The position numbers were made by a program, and so were the translations under genes. Shown here in pieces: positions 9,201-16,299 of a stretch of DNA of 16,839 nt (position 1 is its first letter; each line of letters begins with the position of its first letter). Origin of the DNA: Proteobacteria bacterium UBA6921 (GTDB lineage Bacteria > Pseudomonadota > Gammaproteobacteria > SG8-11); the NCBI GenBank assembly GCA_002450895.1, contig DKAR01000085.1:6047-22885 (forward strand), read 5' to 3'. The notes beneath the pieces were generated by a model that saw only the letters and a program-made list of their open reading frames with translations, did no database searches and was not told where the DNA came from.

Positions 9201-9666
9201 CAAACCACTACGACCGGAGGAACTGGCGACAGTATTGCGACGCTGGATCGCGGTTCCGACGAAAAGTTATCCCGCCACCATACAACCAGAGAACACCGAT
9301 GTTCTTGACTCACATATGACCAACCAACTGGCGCAAATGCTTGGATCGCGCCTCGGAAACATCATCGATGCCCTGATCAAAGATATTTCGAACCGGCTGG
9401 AAAGACTACGCGCGGCAATCGAATCCAGGGATACGGAGTCAATACGAAGGGAAGCTCACACGATGAAAGGAGGCAGCAGCAATCTCGGAGCCAAAGAATT
9501 CGCAGCAACGTGTCGTCGAGTTGAAGAAAAGGCCATGTCCGGAAAACTTGAAGGGATGATCAATGAACATTCAGAGCTCGCGCAGCAATTTCATGAAAAA
9601 CTGGTTCCCGCACTGGAGAAACTGAAAGAAAGCGCCGGCAAGCAGTCGACCAAAATCGCGAAATAG
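6202..9666 (+). CDS. Hybrid sensor histidine kinase (2TM-HAMP-PAS-PAS-HisKA-HATPase-REC-REC-Hpt)
   Basis: The product has 1154 residues from the TTG start. In order: TM1 (about 12-29), a periplasmic domain of about 150 residues, TM2 (about 182-200), HAMP (to about 255), PAS1 (about 270-383), PAS2 (about 392-508, FixL-like sequence), HisKA with His526 in SAVSHEIRTPMN, and HATPase with the N-box around 640, DNGPGI at 673-678 and GTGIGL at 702-707. REC1 has its phosphoacceptor at Asp818 and REC2 at Asp948, both with their acidic pairs and Lys intact. A C-terminal Hpt has His1086 in REAHTMKGGSSNLG. A full multi-step phosphorelay is therefore present in one chain, ending on Hpt, so a separate response regulator must receive the phosphate; none is encoded in this operon. 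The signal probably comes from the upstream lipoprotein through the periplasmic domain, with PAS domains adding cytoplasmic input. Confidence 0.95.
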   Translation: MLVSNASLRRKLLAPFLITAAALGAIALWGNDRLSQQRLEDKSLERAQLVANLLNYVAENASFRGELQRTVASIGAEPDILEIVVAGGAPPRIVASTKQVWIGRALADLPGEEFADDLNRAIAGGRAHSHFNEELHLVDYTAPLLLSLSDVAHDSLAKGAVMVHIDTDPVRATVQRSTYTYLGMFGTVLLALSGFGYLLIHRVVLRPLAAIGALVSKSDTKNDAAWRTIQTGDELGSLAKTLRDSMVRADSAIHSLAQQKDAARESEDRYRLIAAYSSDIISRFEADGTLRYVSPASSNVLGYEPGTMVGNSIFDWIHPDDLADARRAVETVLGSFQLETMTCRMRGVEGDFVWMETSLRELRDSTSKTRQVVAVSRNITERKAAEEEVRDHAEQMSAILDNMVDGIVTINEQGIIDSINPSVEQIFGYAREEILGKKVNMLMPNPHRENHDQYLSNYRQTGTARIIGIGREVEGQRKDGSVFPLDLAVSEITRQGSRMYIGILRDISERKRVERMKNEFVSAVSHEIRTPMNAVLGYVQLLEYDDNLTSKQKIQLSRIRDAGDHLINIINDVLDLSRIEAGKVTLSIEAVPVQEVLTECKSLSQPLADSRKIHLHVDTESGHGVQIRADRTRLRQVLLNLISNAIKYNRDGGGVWVQCDSNSSSGVRISVRDNGPGISPEKQSGLFQPFNRLGAERGHIEGTGIGLTITKNLVELMSGTIGVESDVGQGSTFWFELPLDHRESMISDTSKQQLATEGMDKRPGHHLVLYIEDNPVNFEFVQAICERFWPNMRLLGADTAEDGLRTAEQHRPDLILMDLNLPGIDGYEALSRLRKNTTLRNIPVVAVSANAMQENLDRARSSGFDAFIPKPIDVPEFLSMLDEQLPTNRRRAIGDRGQRVLVVDDSPVNLDIALALIENMGHPVDVVGDGAAAVQAVQRERYAAILMDCEMPTLDGYAATRTIRALGGDTNEIPIIALTAHAEDENRTKREAAGMDDFLAKPLRPEELATVLRRWIAVPTKSYPATIQPENTDVLDSHMTNQLAQMLGSRLGNIIDALIKDISNRLERLRAAIESRDTESIRREAHTMKGGSSNLGAKEFAATCRRVEEKAMSGKLEGMINEHSELAQQFHEKLVPALEKLKESAGKQSTKIAK

Positions 9667-9754
9667 ATTTTCATTCCACGCCAAACGAATATCGAAATCG
9701 TGCGTATCGTAGAATTCCACTGATCCGAAGGTCCTGGAAACGCGGGCGAACCGA

Positions 9755-9844
9755 GCACGCCAAAGCTGCAGTCTTCTCAAACGGGCCCATTGGCTCGCTC
9801 ACACTAGCTCCGCAGCCTGTATTTGGCGTGCACGATTATTTTTT
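9755..9844 (+). terminator. Inverted repeat followed by a T-run, possible terminator of the kinase operon
   Basis: GCACGCCAAA (9755-9764) is the exact reverse complement of TTTGGCGTGC (9822-9831). Inside it, GCTGC (9765-9769) can pair with GCAGC (9812-9816) after a bulge, so the stem may be about 15 bp with a long loop. Six Ts follow at 9839-9844, 8 bases past the stem. It lies between two converging genes, where a terminator is expected. The long loop and the spacing of the T-run make it atypical. Confidence 0.35.
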
Positions 9845-9870
9845 GCCCAAAGGCTCGCCCAGACCAAAAG

Positions 9871-10698
9871 CTACCAACCCCAAAGCACGCCCTCGAGCAA
9901 ATTTTCCAAGCCGTCAAAATCGGTCGGCCGGGTGGCTTCGAATGATTTGGCTTTCTTTGCGTACAGCGTCAACAATTCGCGCGTCGCTTCAATACCGGAG
10001 GGTCGCGTCAATAACTCCGCAAGAACGGCGCGTTGACGATCGGTGACGCGACGGCTGACGGTGACGGTTTGATCCGGAAACGCCCCGCTGGCGTACAGGA
10101 TCTTCAGATGCCCTTTGTCGTCGGTGGGCAGGCGGTCGAAGAATTTATCCTGCAGTACCGCCGACTCGCATTTTCCTTCGCGAAACATTTCATACACGGT
10201 TCGCACGTCGGCAACCTCGTAAAGATCAGGCTGGATAATGGGGTTCTGAAATTGCGCCAGGACCGCGAGCGTGCCGAGGTTGGGCGACGCCGGCCCGCAC
10301 ATGCGTCCATTGATGATGTCTTTCAGCTGATTCCGTTTGGCGTCCCCGTCTTTTCCGACGACAACAAATGACAACTTTCCAGGCAGTTTTGCGACGGGAC
10401 GATGCTGCAAGTGTTTCATGCGCCACGCGGCAAAATGGGGACCGTCGAAAATAATGTCGTACTTGTCGCCACGCATTTTCGACGAGTACTCGATCCAGTC
10501 GTACGGATGTTCGTAGACCACCGTAACGCCCAATTGCCGCGTGAGCAATTCCGCGAGCGGACCGTACAACTCCTGTCCGCGTTCCGGCGATTCGCGAGGT
10601 GGCGAAGTGAGAATCAAATCCGCCGTGGCAACCGGAGATCCGATGGCTAACAAAGCAATCAAGGTAAAACGCAATACCCTTCCGCGAGCAGCACCCAT
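9871..10698 (-). CDS. PhnD-like periplasmic solute-binding protein without transporter genes
   Basis: The product has 275 residues from the ATG at 10698, preceded by AAGG at about 9 bases. An in-frame GTG three codons upstream is too close to this site to be preferred. It has a Sec signal peptide ending ATA before DLILTSPPRESPERG. Family signs of the phosphate/phosphonate-binding (PhnD, PF12974-type) group are the early block LYGPLAELLTRQLGVTV, then YDIIFDGPHFAAWRM, a hinge with GPASPNLGTLAVLA, and the final DKFFDRL and SGAFPDQTVTVSRRV. No lipobox is present, so it should be free in the periplasm. The ligand is not predictable; many members of this family sit next to kinases or cyclases, not transporters. 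It converges on the kinase gene and lies 148 bp downstream of gpmI on the same strand. A second sensing role is possible. Confidence 0.85.
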   Translation of the reverse strand: MGAARGRVLRFTLIALLAIGSPVATADLILTSPPRESPERGQELYGPLAELLTRQLGVTVVYEHPYDWIEYSSKMRGDKYDIIFDGPHFAAWRMKHLQHRPVAKLPGKLSFVVVGKDGDAKRNQLKDIINGRMCGPASPNLGTLAVLAQFQNPIIQPDLYEVADVRTVYEMFREGKCESAVLQDKFFDRLPTDDKGHLKILYASGAFPDQTVTVSRRVTDRQRAVLAELLTRPSGIEATRELLTLYAKKAKSFEATRPTDFDGLENLLEGVLWGW

Positions 10699-10846
10699 GA
10701 CATTCACCCTTTATATTGGTTATTTAACAGCCGACCCTTCCGTCATTTTAGGCGTGACTTGCGGGGACTAACAGGCCGGCGCGCGTTATAGCACCTGAAG
10801 ATAGTCTGAAATGCGACTCGGATCGCGTCTTTAGCGGCGAGTGCTG

Positions 10847-12406
10847 TTACTTTGACGCGGGACTGGGCAGGACGGGTTTTATCAACAGGGAATGCGCCGC
10901 GAGAGAATTGGGGACAGGCAAACCCATTAATTGCAATGCCGCCGGTGCAATACTCGACAATCCGGCGCCAACGGAAAGCTGCCACGGCACCTGATCGATC
11001 AACAAACACGGAACGGGATACACCGTGTGCTGCGTGTGCGGTTCTCCCGTCACCGGATCCACCATCTCTTCGCAATTACCGTGATCGGCAGTCAACAGAA
11101 CGGAGACTCCGAGTTCGACAGCGATATCGAGGACACGTCCAACCTCGTGATCGAGCACTTCGACGGTCTTGATCACGGCATCGCGCACGGCCGTGTGACC
11201 GACCATGTCCCCATTCGCGAAATTGACCACTGTGAATGCATACTGGTGACTGCGTAATGCGTCGATGACGGCATCAGCCACCTTCGATGCACTCATTTCC
11301 GGTTGCAGGTCATAGGTCGCCACTTTTGGCGAATCGATGATTGCCCGATCTTCGCCGGGAAACGCGTCGCCTCGCCCCCCATTGAAGAAATACGTGACAT
11401 GCGGATATTTTTCGGTCTCCGCGCAATGGAACTGCTTGAGCCCGGCCTTGCTGATGATTTCTCCAAGCGTCGTCGACGGCCGCTCGCGCTCAAATGCATA
11501 CGGAAGGTCAAACCATTTGTCGTACTGCGTCATGCAGGTGACCGTGACCGGGATGAACGAACCGCGATCAAATTCCGAAAACTCTTTCTTCGTGAGCGCT
11601 GCCGTCAGTTGGCGCGGTCGATCCTTTCGAAAATTGAAGAAAATCACTGCATCATTGCGCTGAATCGTCGTCGCGTTATCGAGCAAGGTTGGCTTGATAA
11701 ATTCGTCGCCTTCTCCGGCGTCGTAGGCGGCGTCTACTGCCGCTGTTGCGTCTCTTGCCTGCCGACCGACCCCATTTACCAGCGCGTCAAACGCGGCGCG
11801 AGTGCGATCCCACCGATTGTCACGGTCCATGGCGTAGTAGCGGCCCATGACGGTCGCGATGGCGCCATCGGCACGTTTCAATGCCGCTTCGAGGTCCGCG
11901 ACATATTGAATTGCGCATCGCGGCGCGGTATCGCGACCGTCAGTGATCATGTGCACAATGGGTTTCACACCACGACGCCGGCACATGTCAATCAATGCGA
12001 ACAAATGGTGAATGTGGCTGTGAACGCCGCCATCGGAGACCAAACCCATCAGATGGACCGGCCGACCCGCGGACTTCGCCGCCTCCACCGCGTTAACGAG
12101 AGCCGCGTTCGAATAAAAACTCTCGTCGCCTATGGCATCGTCGATCCGCACAAGGTCCTGGCGAATGATCGCGCCGCTGCCGAGCACGAGATGCCCCACT
12201 TCGGAGTTGCCCATCTGGCCATCGGGCAGTCCGACTGCTCGGCCAGACGCCTGCAATAGAGTATGCGGATAACGCGAGAAGTACCGATCGAAATTGGGCG
12301 TACGCGCCAGCGCAATCCCATTGTTCAATTTGCTGGGATTACTGCCAAAGCCATCCAGGATGATCAGCAATACAGGACGGCGGAGATGGTAGTTCGCATT
12401 AGCCAT
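10847..12406 (-). CDS. gpmI: 2,3-bisphosphoglycerate-independent phosphoglycerate mutase
   Basis: This glycolytic and gluconeogenic enzyme of the cytosol interconverts 3- and 2-phosphoglycerate, using two Mn ions and a phosphoserine intermediate. At 519 residues it has the normal family length. Visible motifs from the chosen start are the metal-binding ILDGFG (Asp18), the catalytic serine in GNSEVGHLVLGSG (Ser68), GGVHSHIHH (His129), the substrate-binding DGRDTAP, NFANGDMVGHT (Asp400, His404) and TADHGNCEEM (Asp441, His442). The frame is open upstream to 12649. ATG at 12406 is chosen because it begins MANANYHLRRPVLLIILDG, as in other GpmI proteins. The ribosome site is weak (GTGAG, about 8 bases upstream). 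It lies 109 bp downstream of the response-regulator gene on the same strand and is probably independent of it functionally. Confidence 0.97.
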   Translation of the reverse strand: MANANYHLRRPVLLIILDGFGSNPSKLNNGIALARTPNFDRYFSRYPHTLLQASGRAVGLPDGQMGNSEVGHLVLGSGAIIRQDLVRIDDAIGDESFYSNAALVNAVEAAKSAGRPVHLMGLVSDGGVHSHIHHLFALIDMCRRRGVKPIVHMITDGRDTAPRCAIQYVADLEAALKRADGAIATVMGRYYAMDRDNRWDRTRAAFDALVNGVGRQARDATAAVDAAYDAGEGDEFIKPTLLDNATTIQRNDAVIFFNFRKDRPRQLTAALTKKEFSEFDRGSFIPVTVTCMTQYDKWFDLPYAFERERPSTTLGEIISKAGLKQFHCAETEKYPHVTYFFNGGRGDAFPGEDRAIIDSPKVATYDLQPEMSASKVADAVIDALRSHQYAFTVVNFANGDMVGHTAVRDAVIKTVEVLDHEVGRVLDIAVELGVSVLLTADHGNCEEMVDPVTGEPHTQHTVYPVPCLLIDQVPWQLSVGAGLSSIAPAALQLMGLPVPNSLAAHSLLIKPVLPSPASK

Positions 12407-12515
12407 GAGAGTGCTCACTATATCGTCTGCAACGCGAGCGGCTGAATTGGGATTTTTTATTGAGTCGTTGTGCGACCGTTGAAATCTATGATGCGCGCGG
12501 TTGCCGCGACTCAAA

Positions 12516-13220
12516 CTACTCCAACCACCGATACCCCATCCCGTACACCGTATCGATCGCCTTAAATGCCTTATCGACGGCGGAAAATTTCGAACGGATG
12601 CGTTTGACGTGCGAAGTAATCGTTGCGTCATCGACCACGATCTTCGCATCGGCCATGAGTTGATCCCGGTTTTTCACGTGCCCCGGATGTTGCGCCAGCG
12701 TATGTACCATCCAGAATTCGGTCAGCGTGAGATCAATGGCATTGCCCTTCCACTGCACCGCATAACGATTCAGGTCGATCGTCAGCGGACCCCGCTCAAG
12801 GATCTGTTCGGTGAACTGGGACGCCCGCAAGGCGTCGATCCGCGTAAACAGCGCGCTGATACGCGCCACCAGGTGCGGCAGGCTGACATCCTTGGTCAGA
12901 TAGTCATCCGCCCCCAGCCGCAACCCCGACACAATATCCAGGTCACTGTCGCGAGCCGACAGGAAAATGATCGGAACCGTCGCCGACAGCGCCCGCAGCG
13001 ACCGGCACAGCTCGAAACCGCCATCCGGGTCGCCGGCCAGGCCGATATCGAGCAACGCCAGATCCGGGAGGCGGCGTGAGAACGCATCCAGGGCCTCGGC
13101 CCGAGCCGAATAAAGCTGAGTGTGATAGCCATGCTTGCGCAACGCCGCCGCGTAATTCTCGCGCAAGGCGGGCTCGTCTTCGACGATGGCGATGGTGCGG
13201 CTGGCAGAGGGAGTTGGCAT
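12516..13220 (-). CDS. pdsR: Response regulator of the dedicated sortase system (PdsR-type, OmpR family)
   Basis: The product has 234 residues. The receiver domain (1-125) has the acidic pair Glu14/Asp15, phosphoacceptor Asp58 in LALLDIGL, Ser88 and Lys110. The winged-helix DNA-binding domain (about 145-233) has ITSHVKRIRSKF as recognition helix and ends GYRWLE. Two details suit the proteobacterial dedicated sortase regulator subfamily: the insertion after the phosphoacceptor (AGDPDGGFEL), and its position divergent from a VIT/VWA sortase target and class GN sortase. It most likely controls that operon. The cognate kinase gene, usually adjacent, is absent: gpmI follows downstream. Subfamily placement is from recalled family features plus context, not an alignment. 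No strong ribosome site is seen before the ATG. Confidence 0.85.
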   Translation of the reverse strand: MPTPSASRTIAIVEDEPALRENYAAALRKHGYHTQLYSARAEALDAFSRRLPDLALLDIGLAGDPDGGFELCRSLRALSATVPIIFLSARDSDLDIVSGLRLGADDYLTKDVSLPHLVARISALFTRIDALRASQFTEQILERGPLTIDLNRYAVQWKGNAIDLTLTEFWMVHTLAQHPGHVKNRDQLMADAKIVVDDATITSHVKRIRSKFSAVDKAFKAIDTVYGMGYRWLE

Positions 13221-13330
13221 ATGGCTTGACGGTCCGACTTATCGTCCACCCGGTCTCATTGTTTCAAATTGGCAGTTGGATTCTAGAGCCTCATCACACT
13301 AACACAGGACGGTACTTCACCGTTCGCCCC

Positions 13331-13350
13331 GTCAGAATTCGTCAGAATCT
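13331..13350. promoter_or_regulatory. Tandem direct repeat, candidate operator for the PdsR-type regulator
   Basis: GTCAGAATTC is followed immediately by GTCAGAATCT: two copies with a 10-bp period, so both face the same side of the helix. OmpR-family regulators typically bind such head-to-tail repeats as dimers. It lies 111 bp from the regulator start and 139 bp from the target start, inside their 268-bp divergent region (13221-13488). That region also holds TTGGC-3 nt-GCCAA (13381-13393) and no gene. Confidence 0.45.
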
Positions 13351-13488
13351 TTCTCGAGTTCTCCATTTGTCGAAACGAAATTGGCCATGCCAACGGTTTT
13401 TACTAACCCTCGAACACCGGCGCGCACAAGGACCACGGACTGCCAGGGATGGCGCGCTGGGACAACGTAAACCCGAGGGGAATTCGCC

Positions 13489-15645
13489 ATGTTTCGACCA
13501 CAGATTCTCGCACGCAACGTCATCAGCAGCGTGCGTTCTCATGTCATCTTCGAACGCGACTTGTACGTCACGCTGGGCGCCGCACTCGGCACCGGCATTC
13601 TAATCTCAATCGGCCTGATGGTGCTTGTACTGCTACTGTCCAGCGGCGCGCAGGCTTCGGATCGCGTCACATTGTCCGAGATCAACGAAGGCAGCCTGCT
13701 GCTCAAGACCGATGAGCCGGGTCATTTTCGCACGGCGCCGATGCTGAACAGCGAAGTCTCGATTCAGGTCAACGGAATCATCGGTCGAGCCACGGTCGTA
13801 CAGCGCTTCGCAAATCCCGGTGACGATTGGGTCGAGGGCACTTACGTTTTTCCACTGCCCGAGAGCGCCGCTGTGGATCACCTGAAAATGCATGTCGGCG
13901 AACGGATCATTGAAGGCCAGATCAAGGAACGCGGAGAAGCGAAGCGTACGTATGAGCAGGCGAAGCAGGACGGCAAGAAAGCCTCGCTGGTCGAGCAGGA
14001 ACGCCCCAACATGTTCACCACGTCCGTGGCGAACATCGGACCGCACGATGAAATCACCATTGAGATCGAGCTTCAGCAGACCGTGCGCTACGACCAAGGC
14101 AGTTTTTTTTTGCGCTTTCCACTGGCCATCACCCCTCGCTACATTCCCGGTCAACCTGAGTTAGCCAACAACGAACCGTCCCAGAATTCAGGGACCGGAT
14201 GGTCGCCAAATACTGACCAGGTTCCGGACGCCTCGCGCATCACGCCGGTCACTCTGCCCGAGCACGTTAAAACGAATCCGGTCTACCTCAGTATCGAACT
14301 GAATGCCGGTTTTGATCTCGATACGATCCGAAGCAGTTCCCACACCATCGCCGTCACCCAGGAACCGGACGGCAAGGCGCACATCACGCTTGCAGACGGT
14401 GCCGTCCCAGCGAGTCGGGACTTTGAATTGATGTGGACCCCACAACCCAGCGCGGCACCGCGCGCCACGGTCTTCACGCAGGAACGCGACGGCGAGCTCT
14501 ATCACCTGCTGATGGTTTTGCCACCCGAGAATGAGCTGGCCGGTGCGCACTACACACCGCGCGAAGTGATCTTCATCATCGATACTTCAGGCTCCATGGC
14601 GGGCACGTCGATCGAACAGGCCAAGCAAGCCCTGCTGATGGCGCTGGACCGCTTGCGCCCGACGGACAGGTTCAACATCTTCGAATTCAATTCATTCACC
14701 ACACCGTTGTTCGACGCCGCGTATTTCGCAGATTCCGATCACATCTACAAAGCCCGACGCTTTGTCGAACGCCTGAATGCCAATGGCGGCACTGAGATCG
14801 CCGGCGCTTTGCATGCCGCGCTCGACGGACGGGAATCGCATGATTTGTTGCGTCAGGTAATCTTTTTGACCGACGGCAGTGTCGGCAACGAAGATGCACT
14901 GTTCGACATGATTCGTAAGCGTCTCGGCGACAGCCGCCTGTTCACGATCGGCATCGGTTCCGCACCGAATAGTTATTTCATGAAAAAAGCCGCTGAGTTC
15001 GGCCATGGCACATTCACCTACATCGGTGACGTGAACGATGTGAAGACGCGAATGACCGCGCTCTTCGCCAAACTCGAAAATCCCGCCGCGCAAAACCTGT
15101 CGGTAATCTGGCCGGTGGATGCGCAGGTTGAAACGTGGCCGCGGCAACTTCCGGATCTCTACGAGGGTGAACCGCTGGTATTGAGCGCACGCTCGAATCG
15201 TTTTGACGGCAATCTCGTCGTGACGGGACGCCGCGGTACCGAACGCTGGCACGTCACACTCCCGTTCGCAAAATCGAGTTCGGAATCGGGCATCGATGTC
15301 CGCTGGGCGCGCGCGAAAATCGAATCCATACTCGACGCCGGAATCAGCGGCGCCAATGCGGAGTTGGTCCGGCAGAACGTCATCGACATTGCGCTGCGCC
15401 ATCACCTGGTCAGCAAGTACACCAGCCTGGTTGCGGTGGATGTCACGCCGGTTCGACCGCTGGACGAATTGCTGCGCCATGGTGCTGTTCCGGCGAACCT
15501 GCCTGACGGCCAGGTCCATGGAAAAATCTTCGGCTCCCTCCCACAGACAGCCACACCGAGCGAGTTGTATGTACTCGTCGGATTGTTGTTACTCGCTCTC
15601 GCGGCGTGGCTCAAACGACCCCGCGCCATTCGCATCGCGATCTGA
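13489..15645 (+). CDS. VIT/VWA-domain surface protein, substrate of the dedicated sortase
   Basis: The product has 718 residues and is typical of the marine proteobacterial sortase target family. A charged stretch of about 24 residues precedes a long hydrophobic segment (25-52) ending GAQA before SD (cleavage after Ala56). A VIT domain follows (about 67-190). A von Willebrand A domain starts near 358 with the metal-binding MIDAS motif DTSGSMAG (Asp365-Ser369). The C-terminus is a sorting signal: LPQTA at 684-688, a hydrophobic helix (about 694-708) and the basic tail KRPRAIRIAI. The sortase should cut in LPQTA and attach the protein at the cell surface or periplasm; the acceptor in a Gram-negative cell is not known to me. 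VWA domains usually bind protein partners through the metal. GAGGGG lies 8 bases before the ATG. The sortase gene follows after 21 bp, so they form an operon. Confidence 0.95.
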   Translation: MFRPQILARNVISSVRSHVIFERDLYVTLGAALGTGILISIGLMVLVLLLSSGAQASDRVTLSEINEGSLLLKTDEPGHFRTAPMLNSEVSIQVNGIIGRATVVQRFANPGDDWVEGTYVFPLPESAAVDHLKMHVGERIIEGQIKERGEAKRTYEQAKQDGKKASLVEQERPNMFTTSVANIGPHDEITIEIELQQTVRYDQGSFFLRFPLAITPRYIPGQPELANNEPSQNSGTGWSPNTDQVPDASRITPVTLPEHVKTNPVYLSIELNAGFDLDTIRSSSHTIAVTQEPDGKAHITLADGAVPASRDFELMWTPQPSAAPRATVFTQERDGELYHLLMVLPPENELAGAHYTPREVIFIIDTSGSMAGTSIEQAKQALLMALDRLRPTDRFNIFEFNSFTTPLFDAAYFADSDHIYKARRFVERLNANGGTEIAGALHAALDGRESHDLLRQVIFLTDGSVGNEDALFDMIRKRLGDSRLFTIGIGSAPNSYFMKKAAEFGHGTFTYIGDVNDVKTRMTALFAKLENPAAQNLSVIWPVDAQVETWPRQLPDLYEGEPLVLSARSNRFDGNLVVTGRRGTERWHVTLPFAKSSSESGIDVRWARAKIESILDAGISGANAELVRQNVIDIALRHHLVSKYTSLVAVDVTPVRPLDELLRHGAVPANLPDGQVHGKIFGSLPQTATPSELYVLVGLLLLALAAWLKRPRAIRIAI

Positions 15646-15666
15646 CTTGTTTCGGAGTCAATCGCC

Positions 15667-16245
15667 ATGCGCCTCCGGGGTTCTACCTGGGCCGTACTGT
15701 CGCTCGCGCTCATCGGCGGCTTCTTGCTTGGCCAAGGTCTTTACATTCAAGCCAAGGCGCTTCTTGCGCAGGAACTTCTTCAGTCCGCCTGGCAACGCAC
15801 ACTGCGCGGCCAGGCACTGGTTAAACCCTGGCCCTGGGCTGACACGTGGCCGGTCGCACGCTTGAAAGTGCAATCTCACGGAATTGACACGATCGTTCTT
15901 GCCGGTGACAGCGGGCGCGTGCTGGCATTTGGGCCTGGAATGAATTTCGGATTCGCGTTACCGGGCGCGCCGGGCACCAGTGTCATCAGCGCACATCGTG
16001 ATACGCACTTTCGATTCTTGGAGCATTTGAAGTCCGGAGAAAAAATCGAAGTCGAGGACAAGAACGGCCACTGGTTCCCCTATGAAGTCACGTCGTCACG
16101 TATCATCGATTCACGCGTCCCGCTGGAGTGGGCAGACGATGCAACGTCAACGCTTGTCCTTATTACCTGCTATCCGTTTGATGCGCTGGTACCCGGCGGA
16201 CCCTTGCGATTTGTTGTCACGGCAAAGTCCATCCACTCGGTGTAA
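15667..16245 (+). CDS. Class GN (proteobacterial dedicated) sortase
   Basis: This is a cysteine transpeptidase of 192 residues, anchored by an N-terminal helix (about 8-25) with the catalytic domain in the periplasm. The catalytic triad is readable: His110 in SAHRDTHFRFLEHL, Cys168 in LITCYPFDA and Arg181 in PGGPLRFVV. The segment VLAGDSGRVLAFGPG before the His is also typical of this class. GGAG lies 9 bases before the ATG. It is directly downstream of its presumed only substrate, the LPQTA-bearing VIT/VWA protein; I see no other LPXTG-like protein in the window, which fits the one-enzyme-one-substrate pattern of this family. Confidence 0.95.
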   Translation: MRLRGSTWAVLSLALIGGFLLGQGLYIQAKALLAQELLQSAWQRTLRGQALVKPWPWADTWPVARLKVQSHGIDTIVLAGDSGRVLAFGPGMNFGFALPGAPGTSVISAHRDTHFRFLEHLKSGEKIEVEDKNGHWFPYEVTSSRIIDSRVPLEWADDATSTLVLITCYPFDALVPGGPLRFVVTAKSIHSV

Positions 16246-16299
16246 TTGCCCTCCTCGATCTCCTGCGGTACGGTAAGCGACCGAATTCACGAGGTTTGC

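Noticed and set aside
11303..12259. 318-codon open frame on the plus strand opposite gpmI
   Set aside because: It is an antisense shadow of a fully conserved enzyme gene, and the product resembles nothing I recognise.
12460..12514. TTGAGTCG / CGACTCAA inverted repeat (arms 12460-12467 and 12507-12514) plus a CGCGG-TTG-CCGCG hairpin after the regulator stop
   Set aside because: In the direction of transcription the outer stem is followed by an A-rich run, not Ts, and the inner hairpin by no T-run, so I do not call a terminator.
12407..12649. N-terminal extension of gpmI by 81 residues, overlapping the response-regulator gene
   Set aside because: The extra part is out-of-frame translation of the regulator's 3' end. 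GpmI similarity begins at the ATG at 12406.
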